Assembly: GCA_026392775.1 (NCBI GenBank)
Contig: JAPLBK010000121.1
Location: forward strand, 1 to 5,741
Direction of reading: 5' to 3'
Source of the DNA: Actinomycetota bacterium
GTDB taxonomy: Bacteria; Actinomycetota; Actinomycetes; Nanopelagicales; Nanopelagicaceae
Length of the DNA: 5,741 bases
A program made the position numbers and the translations under genes. Positions within the stretch are counted from its first letter, which is position 1, and each line of letters begins with the position of its first letter. Positions 1 through 5,741 of this stretch are shown here, in pieces. Below the pieces are notes generated by a model that was given only the letters and a program-made list of their open reading frames with translations, made no database searches and was not told where the DNA came from.

Positions 1-903
1 GGAGAGCTTGATGTTTACTCAGGTCAGGCAACTGCTGACGGTGTAGCAAAGCTCAAGGCAATCCAGAACGTTAACGTTGTTGGTGTCAACAATGTTGCTT
101 ATGAGCACTGGGATCTTCACTATGACACTGTCCCTGATGAGGCACCTTACACAGGTCTGTTCTCAGTAAAGGATGGGGCTAAGTCATTAGCACTTCGCAA
201 GGCATTCTTACTAGCTCTGCCTCGCAACGAAATCATGGAGAAGTTAATTGCACCAATTAATGCTGTCGCAACTCCAATTCAGTCAACTTGGATTTCTCCA
301 GGATCTACTGCATATGACAAGCTCATTGCTGCAAACGGATCTGCGTTCTATTCACGTGGAACACAGGAAACTCGAAACGCAAGTGCACTGGCTTTGGTAC
401 AGAAGTACTATCCAAATGCATTGAAGAGCCCACTAAAGGTTCGCGTTCTTGTTCCAGGTAACAACCCACGTCGTGCCTCTGAATTTGCTCTTGCAAAGGC
501 AAACATGGCAAAGGTTGGTTTTGAACTAGTTGGTGAAGTTCGTACTGATTGGCCATCAAAGCTTGGTAACTCAGATTACGATGCTTACTTCTTCGCATGG
601 GTTGCATCATCTGTAACTCAGCGTCAGTCAGCTGAGGTTTTTGATACTAATGGTGGAAACAACATTATCGGTTACAGCAACCCAGCTGTTGATGGAATCA
701 TTTCAACATTGGATGCTCCATTGTCAGAATCACTTCTCATCGCTAAGTACATTCAGATTGAGCGTCTAACAAATGCTGACGCAATCACAATTGGTGTGTT
801 CATTCACCCAGGTGTTGTTGCTGTTAACAAGGACCTCAAGAATCTAAAGCCAGCTCCGCTATCACCACAGATGGTCTGGAACTACTGGGAGTGGACATAC
901 TAA
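1..903 (+). CDS. ABC transporter family 5 solute-binding protein, C-terminal part (5' end outside window)
   Basis: This is the extracytoplasmic solute-binding protein of a peptide/nickel-type ABC importer. The reading frame is open from base 1 to the TAA at 901-903, giving 300 residues of a protein that is usually 500-600 long, so the signal peptide and N-terminal lobe are outside the window; the ATG at 235 is internal. Visible family 5 hallmarks are LRKAFLLALPRNEIMEKL at residues 65-82 (the usual 'vRqAlayaidRdaIv' helix), the SAEVFDTNGGNNIIGYSNP stretch around residues 211-229 where these proteins line the binding site and hinge, and the aromatic C-terminus ending WNYWEWTY. No membrane segment is present. 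It precedes the two permease genes of the same importer and is separated from them by a terminator-like hairpin, as is common for binding proteins made in excess. Family assignment is firm; the ligand (oligopeptide, dipeptide or other solute) cannot be told. Confidence 0.93.
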   Translation, partial: GELDVYSGQATADGVAKLKAIQNVNVVGVNNVAYEHWDLHYDTVPDEAPYTGLFSVKDGAKSLALRKAFLLALPRNEIMEKLIAPINAVATPIQSTWISPGSTAYDKLIAANGSAFYSRGTQETRNASALALVQKYYPNALKSPLKVRVLVPGNNPRRASEFALAKANMAKVGFELVGEVRTDWPSKLGNSDYDAYFFAWVASSVTQRQSAEVFDTNGGNNIIGYSNPAVDGIISTLDAPLSESLLIAKYIQIERLTNADAITIGVFIHPGVVAVNKDLKNLKPAPLSPQMVWNYWEWTY

Positions 904-920
904 GGATTAATCTCCTTAGT
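899..920 (+). other. Small stem-loop over the binding-protein stop codon
   Basis: ACTAAGGA (899-906) and TCCTTAGT (913-920) are perfect inverted repeats around the six-base loop TTAATC, giving an 8-bp stem that includes the TAA stop. It lacks a following T-run, so it is not a terminator by itself. It lies 24 bases before a much stronger hairpin and could help protect the 3' end of the binding-protein mRNA; that role is inferred. Confidence 0.5.
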
Positions 921-943
921 TAGCTTTACCTAGGCAGTCCTTT

Positions 944-973
944 GGACGCCCGGAGATCACTCTCCGGGCGTCC
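944..973 (+). terminator. Strong hairpin between binding protein and permeases (likely terminator or attenuating 3' end)
   Basis: GGACGCCCGGAGA (944-956) pairs perfectly with TCTCCGGGCGTCC (961-973) around the four-base loop TCAC, a GC-rich 13-bp stem without mismatches. Only TTT follows the stem before GGC, so the U-tract is weak and readthrough is plausible. Its position 40 bases after the binding-protein stop suits partial termination or 3'-end stabilisation, which would give more binding protein than permease. The nonamer GTCCTTTGG occurs at both flanks (937-945 and 970-978), a small direct repeat that overlaps the stem. Confidence 0.8.
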
Positions 974-1017
974 TTTGGCTGTATAGTCAGGCAGTAATTT
1001 GTACGTTTGTTCATTGT

Positions 1018-1023
1018 GAGGGG
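1018..1023 (+). promoter_or_regulatory. Ribosome binding site of the DppB-type permease gene
   Basis: GAGGGG is the only Shine-Dalgarno-like purine run before the ATG at 1036. The gap to the ATG is 12 bases, longer than the optimal 5-9, so initiation may be weak. The GTG at 1039 would be further away still, which supports ATG 1036 as the start. Confidence 0.55.
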
Positions 1024-1035
1024 AATACTTCAACT

Positions 1036-2580
1036 ATGGTGGCCTTTGTTCTTAGACGGCTCGGCGTCCTAGGCGTCATTCTCTTTGGATCAAGTTTTAT
1101 TCTCTACAACGTCGCCGCTATTTCAGGTGACCCAACGGCCGATCTGCGTCTGAGTACAGATCCCAACCGTGATTTTCTCATCGCTTCTTTGACCCGTGAA
1201 CTTCAACTAGATGTTCCGCCTCCTATCCGTTATTTCTTATGGCTCAAAGGAGTATTTGGAATATTCGTAGGAAAACCCAATTTTGGTATGGGTCGTGATG
1301 GATCAGCAGTTGTTGACTCTCTGGCTCTAGCTATTCCTGTGACACTTCGATTGGTATTTGCAGCAACTTTGTTTGCTGCCGTCCTTGGAATCATGATCGG
1401 AATCGTTACAGCCCTTCGCCAGTACAGTCGCTTTGACTACTCAATGACTTTTATCGCTTTCCTTCTTTTCTCTCTTCCAGTTTTTTGGGTTGCAGTTCTC
1501 TTGAAAGAATACTTAGCAATCTCATTTAATAACTTCTTACGAGAACCCCAGATTCCATTGGGTTGGATCATCGGAATCGGACTGGTGAGTGGGCTCTTTT
1601 GGGCTTCGGTTATTGGTGGATCCCGTAAAACGTATTGGGTTGCCTACGCTGTCGCTTTCGCTATTTCAAGCAGCCTCGTGGCAATTCTTGGGGCAACAGG
1701 TTGGCTTCTTAATCCATCTCTTGGCCCAATAGTAATTTTGGCACTTTCAATTGGAATCGCCTTTGGAGTTACGCAGCTTTCAGTCGGACTTATTAATAAA
1801 GCTGCCCTGCGCGCTTCATTAACTATGGCCGGACTCTCTGTGGTTGCTTTTTATCCAGTTAATTGGGTTTTCGATAACTATCCAGGTGCACTGAGCATCT
1901 TCCTGATGGTGTGTGCATTAATCACAACAGCAGTCTTTGTGGGACTTGCATTTTCTAAGATTGATCGAGCTCCAATTGTGCGAACCGCGATTATCACATC
2001 GGTTCTTTCAGCAAGCTTGGTACTACTTGATAAGTTCATGCAGACCTGGAAGCCATATATGGAGACAGATGCAATTAACTATCGCCCTGTTCCAACTGTT
2101 GGCCAGCGAAATGATATTTTAGAGAGTAAAGATTTTTGGATTTCAAGTTTAGATGTGGCCACACACCTAATTTTGCCAACCCTGGCACTGACTCTGATCG
2201 GCTTTGCTGGATACATCAGATTTGCGCGTGGAACTCTGCTTGAAGTTCTCAACCAGGATTACATTCGCACCGCCCGTGCAAAGGGGCTTTCAGAGCGCAC
2301 AGTGATTATGCGCCATGCTTTCCGCAACACGATGATTCCTATGGCAACTATCTTGGTGGCCGACTTTGCTGGTGTGATCGGTGGAGCCTTTATTACTGAG
2401 AGCGTATTTGCTTGGTCAGGCATGGGAACGTTGGCCCTTCAAGGAATTCGCGGTCAAGATCTCAACCTACTGATGGGTGTTTTCTTTATTACGGCAACGC
2501 TTGCAGTTCTATCTAACTTCGTTGCAGATTTGTTGTATTCAGCCTTAGATCCACGCATTCGAGTAGGAAGTGGTGCGTAA
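1036..2580 (+). CDS. DppB-type peptide ABC transporter permease with a large internal multi-helix insertion
   Basis: One of two membrane subunits that form the import channel of a peptide/nickel-family ABC transporter. The N-terminus FVLRRLGVLGVILFGSS with SGDP after helix 1 (about residues 9-29), the ELQLDVPPPIRYFLWLKG segment (55-72), and the C-terminal half with HLILPTLAL (377-385), the ATPase-contacting loop QDYIRTARAKGLSERTVI (407-424) and the ending LDPRIR (504-509) are all classic DppB. Usual members are about 310-340 aa; this one is 514. The excess lies between helix 3 (about 137-157, ending SLPVFWVAVLL) and the PVPTVG element (351-356) that corresponds to the LP-T/S-G element directly following helix 3 in ordinary DppB. 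The inserted stretch, about residues 162-350, holds roughly six extra hydrophobic helices (near 175-193, 200-219, 229-252, 259-279, 285-306, 316-333). The gene overlaps the following DppC gene by one base. Permease identity is near certain; the insert's function is unknown. Confidence 0.95.
   Translation: MVAFVLRRLGVLGVILFGSSFILYNVAAISGDPTADLRLSTDPNRDFLIASLTRELQLDVPPPIRYFLWLKGVFGIFVGKPNFGMGRDGSAVVDSLALAIPVTLRLVFAATLFAAVLGIMIGIVTALRQYSRFDYSMTFIAFLLFSLPVFWVAVLLKEYLAISFNNFLREPQIPLGWIIGIGLVSGLFWASVIGGSRKTYWVAYAVAFAISSSLVAILGATGWLLNPSLGPIVILALSIGIAFGVTQLSVGLINKAALRASLTMAGLSVVAFYPVNWVFDNYPGALSIFLMVCALITTAVFVGLAFSKIDRAPIVRTAIITSVLSASLVLLDKFMQTWKPYMETDAINYRPVPTVGQRNDILESKDFWISSLDVATHLILPTLALTLIGFAGYIRFARGTLLEVLNQDYIRTARAKGLSERTVIMRHAFRNTMIPMATILVADFAGVIGGAFITESVFAWSGMGTLALQGIRGQDLNLLMGVFFITATLAVLSNFVADLLYSALDPRIRVGSGA
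2565..2570 (+). promoter_or_regulatory. Ribosome binding site deciding the DppC-type permease start
   Basis: AGGAAG lies inside the end of the upstream permease gene, 9 bases before the ATG at 2580 and 12 before the adjacent ATG at 2583. The shorter gap favours 2580, whose A is the last base of the upstream TAA stop (TAATG), a layout that suggests translational coupling of the two permeases. Confidence 0.6.
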
Positions 2581-3671
2581 TGATGGCGCGTAAATCAAAG
2601 GCCAGCGTTGAGTCAACTGAAGTTCTCTCTGGTGAGAATGCGATTCAAAATAAAGAGATTGAAGGATTGAGCCAGGGACAAATTGTTCGCAAGCGCTTTT
2701 TCCGCCACCGCGCAGCAGTTATCTCTCTTGTAACAATTATTGTAATTGTCCTCATGGCATTTACTGCATTGGATTTTAGATTATTTGGTATTTGGCGAAT
2801 TCCTGGTTGGTGGAAGTGGACACCTGAGGATCTGCCAGAGCTTCGCTTTGGTGATTGTCCAAATGACACTGTGGGTTGTCCAACAATTTCACTTCTTCCT
2901 AAGTTTTTAGGTGGCCAGGGAATTGGATTAGGAACTCATCCATTTGGTCAAGATGACATAGGTCGCGATTTCTTTGCACTCGTCATGAAGGGCACACAAC
3001 GCTCCCTCTCAGTAATGATCATCATCGGTGGAATGGCTGCAACCCTTGGAATTATTGTCGGATCAATCTCTGGTTTCTATCGCGGCCGTATCGATTCGAT
3101 TTTGATGCGCTTTGTGGACTTTATGATCACAATCCCAGTAATCATTATCGGCTCTGTTATCGGCTACCGTTATGGAAACCTGGGAGCAACATTCCTAGCC
3201 TTCCTACTTGGTTTATTTGCATGGACTGGTCTTTCACGTCTGGTGCGTGGAGAGTTTCTCTCACTACGTGAGCGAGAGTTTGTCGATGCCGCCCGCGTTG
3301 CCGGAGCTACAAATAAGCGCATTATCTTTAAGCACATTTTGCCTAACGCCATTGGTGTCATTATCGTTTCTGTGACACTTTTGCTCTCTGGTGCTATTTT
3401 ACTTGAAACCGCGCTGAGCTACATTGGCTTTGGTGTGGTTCCACCTGATGTTTCATTGGGACTTCTCATTAGCCAGTACCAGGACTCCTTCACAACGCGT
3501 CCATGGCTGTTCTGGTATCCAGGCTTGTTCATCATCTCAATTGCATTGAGTATTAACTTTATTGGTGATGGTCTGCGCGATGCTTTTGATCCACGCCAGC
3601 GCCGTCGTATCTCGAAAAAAGAGCGCCAGGATTCAGCAACTGCCAGAAAGCTGGCACAAGCCGATGTTTAA
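2580..3671 (+). CDS. DppC-type peptide ABC transporter permease
   Basis: The second channel subunit, partner of the preceding DppB-type protein. The 363 residues show the OppC/DppC layout: a charged cytoplasmic N-terminus of about 40 residues, helix 1 (about 42-64), an outside loop, the signature HPFGQDDIGRD (120-130), further helices near 144-166, 174-196, 201-220, 258-280 and 312-333, the ATPase-contacting EAA-type loop EFVDAARVAGATNKRIIF (233-250) followed by LPNA, and the C-terminal FIGDGLRDAFDPR. The outside loop between helix 1 and the signature is about 54 residues, roughly 25 longer than in E. coli DppC; it is Trp-rich (IWRIPGWWKW) and contains the only two cysteines of the protein, C93 and C100, which could form a disulfide. 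The C-terminal tail is strongly basic (RQRRRISKKER). It directly follows the DppB-type gene and ends 4 bases from the convergent PH-domain gene. Assignment is firm; substrate unknown. Confidence 0.95.
   Translation: MMARKSKASVESTEVLSGENAIQNKEIEGLSQGQIVRKRFFRHRAAVISLVTIIVIVLMAFTALDFRLFGIWRIPGWWKWTPEDLPELRFGDCPNDTVGCPTISLLPKFLGGQGIGLGTHPFGQDDIGRDFFALVMKGTQRSLSVMIIIGGMAATLGIIVGSISGFYRGRIDSILMRFVDFMITIPVIIIGSVIGYRYGNLGATFLAFLLGLFAWTGLSRLVRGEFLSLREREFVDAARVAGATNKRIIFKHILPNAIGVIIVSVTLLLSGAILLETALSYIGFGVVPPDVSLGLLISQYQDSFTTRPWLFWYPGLFIISIALSINFIGDGLRDAFDPRQRRRISKKERQDSATARKLAQADV
3641..3656. other. Short inverted repeat near the convergent gene ends
   Basis: TGCCAG and CTGGCA form a perfect 6-bp stem around AAAG inside the last codons of the DppC-type gene, about 20 bases before the stop of the opposing gene. 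There is no T-run on either side, so it is at most a weak, possibly bidirectional, transcription end. It is the only stem noticed at this convergent junction. Confidence 0.3.
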
Positions 3672-3675
3672 TTCT

Positions 3676-4239
3676 CTAAATAACTGCGGCAGCAATACCG
3701 ATACAAACCAGCGCCGCAAAGATGTAAAGACTGCTGTTATCGCTGATGATTTCAAACTCACTAGCGCTCACTCCAGTGAAGTTCTTTCTTCGAATGTTGG
3801 CCATGTAAGCACAGACACCCGAGTCACTTTGAAGCGAGTCACCCACACGTCTAGGACTAGCGGCTCCGGGAAAAAGATCACTCTTGTTCATTCTTCTACT
3901 ATGTCGACCACTCGGCGCTGGAGCAGCCCAGGCGTAGTAAGTCCGATCATTAATCTGTATGGACATGCTGTATCTGGTCTCGATCTCCTCAACCAGATCC
4001 CACGTAGCGGTGATCTCTTTGGTTGGGTTAACAATCTTGATACCTTCATCAAAGAGCAGAACATAGGGCTTAAGGAAGAGCAGATAAGCACCGAATGCAC
4101 CTGCGCCACAGATACCAATAGTCATCAGGATATCTCCGCCGTAGAAGAGGCTTTGAATAATAAATCCGACAAAGAAAGCGATCAGAACCCATCCGCTAGC
4201 AATGGCGCTGCCGGGCCGAAACTTTTCACTCTTTGTCAT
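3676..4239 (-). CDS. Membrane-anchored PH-domain-like protein (bacterial PH family)
   Basis: A 187-residue membrane protein of a kind common in actinobacteria. Two hydrophobic helices (about 13-32 and 36-56) lead into a beta-rich segment, FDEGIKIVNPTKEITATWDLVEEIE followed by IQINDRTYYAWAAPAPSGR (residues 63-112), whose alternation, 'G-I-x-V-x-NP' strand, W-x-x-(I/V)-E-x-I-E turn and short hydrophobic strands resemble bacterial PH domains such as bPH_6. A polar linker (about 113-165) precedes a final hydrophobic helix (170-187) that ends at the stop codon. The start is well fixed: an in-frame TGA lies five codons upstream with no other start codon between; the Shine-Dalgarno signal (GTGAGA) is weak. 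The gene is antisense to its neighbours, 4 bases from the DppC-type stop and 32 bases from the ATPase start. No direct link to transport is evident; family call is by pattern, function unknown. Confidence 0.8.
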   Translation of the reverse strand: MTKSEKFRPGSAIASGWVLIAFFVGFIIQSLFYGGDILMTIGICGAGAFGAYLLFLKPYVLLFDEGIKIVNPTKEITATWDLVEEIETRYSMSIQINDRTYYAWAAPAPSGRHSRRMNKSDLFPGAASPRRVGDSLQSDSGVCAYMANIRRKNFTGVSASEFEIISDNSSLYIFAALVCIGIAAAVI

Positions 4240-4259
4240 TGCGCAAGTTTCTCACAGAT

Positions 4260-4263
4260 GGGG
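4260..4263 (+). promoter_or_regulatory. Probable ribosome binding site of the fused ATPase gene
   Basis: GGGG within GATGGGGT (4257-4264) is the only Shine-Dalgarno-like purine run before the ATG at 4272, with an 8-base gap. It lies in the 32-base spacer separating the ATPase gene from the start of the divergent PH-domain gene, so there is almost no room for independent promoters facing both ways that do not overlap coding sequence. Confidence 0.45.
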
Positions 4264-4271
4264 TCAACCAA

Positions 4272-5741
4272 ATGAGTAAGCCAGTCTTAGAGATCAAGGA
4301 TTTTAATGTTGATTTCTGGGTAGATGGAGTTTGGTATCCAGCTGTTATTGGAATGAACCTCTCGCTCGAGCCAGGAAAAGTTACTGCCATTGTGGGTGAA
4401 TCAGGTTCTGGTAAATCAACTACAGCCCTTGGCTTGATGTCACTTCTGGCTTCAAATGCCCGTATGTCTGGATCTGTAAAAGTTAAAGATCAAGAGATGC
4501 TCAATGCCAAATCAGTGACTCTGCGTAGATTTCGCGGTAAGGAAGTTGCATATATTTTCCAAGAGCCAATGACTGCTTTAAACCCTATTTACACAATCGG
4601 TTTCCAGATTATGGAAACTCTTCGTAATCACTTTGATATGGGTCCAAAAGAGGCACATGCTCGCGCCGTTGAGTTAATCACCATGGTTGATATTCCAGAT
4701 CCAGAGAAATCAATTGATAAATACCCTCACCAACTCTCTGGTGGTCAGCGCCAGCGCGCAATGATCGCTCAAGCACTTGCTTGCGACCCAGGACTACTTG
4801 TTGCTGATGAGCCAACCACAGCACTCGATGTGACAGTACAAGCTGAAATCCTAGATTTAATGCGTGGACTTAAAGACAAGCTCAACTCAGCGATTCTTCT
4901 GATCACTCACGACATGGGTGTTGTGGCAGATATGGCCGATCACATCCTTGTTATGAAAGATGGAATTACTGTTGAATCTGGAACTGCTGATCAGATCTTT
5001 AATAAGCCAACGCATCCTTACACCCAGCAACTCCTTGGCGCAGTTCCAAAGCTGGGATCTTCCAAAAAGCGTTCCTTGCCATATAAGGAGAGTGCAAAGC
5101 CAGCACCGGTTTTGAAGTTGGAAAATGTCACTATTGAATATCCCAAGCGTGGGCGCATCCCAGCTTTTGTGGCCGTTAAGAACTTTAGCCTTGAGATCTA
5201 TCCAGGTGAGATTGTTGGCCTTGTGGGTGAATCAGGTTCAGGAAAAACTACAGTGGGCCGCGCATCTATTGGTCTGCTTCCTATCAAGGAAGGCTCACTT
5301 GAAATTGTTGGCAAAGACATCAGCCATGCAACTCAAAAGGAGCTTTTTGCAATTCGTCGCCACACCGGAATTGTTTTCCAGGATCCTGCCTCATCCCTTA
5401 ACCCACGTTTGCCTATCGGTGAATCAATCGGTGAGCCTTTGTTCTTAGCGGGATTAGCCAAGGGCGCTGAATTGGCACACAAGGTTGAAGAGCTACTTGA
5501 TCAAGTAGAACTTCCACGTAGCTATCGAAACCGCTATCCACATGAGCTCTCTGGTGGTCAACGCCAGCGAGTGGGTATCGCACGTGCTCTAGCCCTAACC
5601 CCTGATCTACTTATTGCAGATGAGCCAACATCTGCCCTGGATGTTTCTGTGCAAGCAAGATTCCTTGACCTGCTGCAGGAACTACAAGGCAAGTTGCACT
5701 TTGCCTGTCTGTTCATCAGCCATGACTTAGCTGTCGTTGAC
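4272..5741 (+). CDS. Fused double ATP-binding subunit (DppD-DppF type) of a peptide ABC importer, 3' end outside window
   Basis: Supplies ATP hydrolysis for the importer; two complete nucleotide-binding domains sit in one chain. The frame is open from ATG 4272 to the window end (490 codons), with the family N-terminus MSKPVLEIKDFNVDF. Domain 1: Walker A GESGSGKST (42-50), Q-loop Q97 in FQEPMTALNP, signature LSGGQRQR (155-162), Walker B LLVADEP with D179/E180, switch H213, and the oligopeptide-transporter extension HPYTQQLLGAVP (248-259). A linker of about 20 residues leads to domain 2: Walker A GESGSGKTT (319-327), Q370 in FQDPASSLNP, LSGGQRQR (426-433), Walker B LLIADEP with D450/E451, and switch H484. 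All catalytic residues are intact in both halves, so both ATP sites should be active. Only the C-terminal portion of domain 2 is missing. It is separated from the cognate permeases by the antisense PH-domain gene but in the same orientation. Confidence 0.96.
   Translation, partial: MSKPVLEIKDFNVDFWVDGVWYPAVIGMNLSLEPGKVTAIVGESGSGKSTTALGLMSLLASNARMSGSVKVKDQEMLNAKSVTLRRFRGKEVAYIFQEPMTALNPIYTIGFQIMETLRNHFDMGPKEAHARAVELITMVDIPDPEKSIDKYPHQLSGGQRQRAMIAQALACDPGLLVADEPTTALDVTVQAEILDLMRGLKDKLNSAILLITHDMGVVADMADHILVMKDGITVESGTADQIFNKPTHPYTQQLLGAVPKLGSSKKRSLPYKESAKPAPVLKLENVTIEYPKRGRIPAFVAVKNFSLEIYPGEIVGLVGESGSGKTTVGRASIGLLPIKEGSLEIVGKDISHATQKELFAIRRHTGIVFQDPASSLNPRLPIGESIGEPLFLAGLAKGAELAHKVEELLDQVELPRSYRNRYPHELSGGQRQRVGIARALALTPDLLIADEPTSALDVSVQARFLDLLQELQGKLHFACLFISHDLAVVD

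Noticed and set aside
323..610. A 95-codon minus-strand open frame opposite the binding-protein gene
   Set aside because: It is a shadow of the well-supported family 5 binding protein on the + strand and its composition resembles no protein family.
982..987. TATAGT, a possible -10 element before the DppB-type gene
   Set aside because: The position where a -35 box should lie falls within the terminator stem (ACTCTC) and does not resemble TTGACA; a permease-specific promoter is possible but not supported.
1519..2085. The permease insertion as a sequencing artefact, a fused neighbouring gene or a mobile element
   Set aside because: The frame is open without disruption, the base composition matches its surroundings, no inverted or direct repeats flank it, and its loop charges keep the topology of the host permease.
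3888..4118. A 76-codon minus-strand open frame within the PH-domain gene
   Set aside because: It lies in another frame of the PH-domain gene on the same strand, with no family resemblance and no sign of a frameshift in the main frame.
4233..4238. TTGTCA, a possible -35 element for the ATPase gene
   Set aside because: At the normal spacing only CAGATG or AGATGG is found, which does not resemble a -10 box and overlaps the ribosome binding site.
3672..4271. The antisense PH-domain gene as a recent mobile insertion into the operon
   Set aside because: No terminal repeats, target duplication or transposase/integrase sequence borders it, and its composition is similar to the flanking genes.
3562..4275. 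A 237-codon + strand open frame covering the whole antisense PH-domain gene, its TGA overlapping the ATPase ATG as ATGA
   Set aside because: It begins inside the DppC-type gene, its translation is Ser/Thr/Asn-rich without recognisable folds or membrane segments, and the minus strand gives a coherent membrane PH-like protein. The ATGA overlap is probably chance.
4300..4305. TAAAAT on the minus strand, a possible -10 for the PH-domain gene, inside the ATPase coding region
   Set aside because: No -35-like hexamer lies at 16-18 bases upstream, so it is too weak to list as a promoter.
5125..5448. A 107-codon + strand open frame starting at 5125
   Set aside because: It is out of frame inside the second ATP-binding domain, whose own frame carries all expected motifs.

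Overview
The window looks like a piece of a low-to-mid GC actinobacterial chromosome (mid-forties percent GC by eye). It carries most of one peptide/nickel-type (Dpp/Opp family) ABC importer. A freshwater acI-type actinobacterium (Ca. Planktophila/Nanopelagicus) would fit: moderate GC, very tight gene spacing, the two ATPases fused in one chain, and an actinobacterial-style membrane PH-domain protein. That placement is inference; nothing here fixes the taxon.

Layout: (1) positions 1-903 hold the C-terminal 300 residues of a family 5 solute-binding protein, cut by the left edge. (2) Positions 899-973 hold two successive stem-loops, the second a strong 13-bp terminator-like hairpin. (3) Positions 1036-2580 encode a DppB-type permease that is unusually long (514 aa) because about 185 residues with roughly six extra membrane helices are inserted in the middle. 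(4) A DppC-type permease (2580-3671) follows with a one-base TAATG overlap. (5) A small membrane PH-domain protein (3676-4239) lies on the opposite strand, its stop 4 bases from the end of the DppC gene. (6) A double-ATPase (DppD-DppF fusion) gene starts at 4272 on the + strand and runs off the right edge; all nucleotide-binding motifs of both halves are present.

The binding protein should capture a peptide or similar small solute outside the cell and deliver it to the DppB/DppC channel, and the fused ATPase should power import. The substrate cannot be read from the sequence. The two most unusual features are the multi-helix insertion in DppB, which appears to contain three hairpins with a 54-residue period, and the antisense PH-domain gene between the permeases and their ATPase. 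If the transporter genes are one transcript, that transcript carries a full-length antisense copy of the PH-domain gene, a so-called noncontiguous operon arrangement. No RNA gene, mobile element or CRISPR array was seen, and no stretch longer than about 135 bases lacks a gene.
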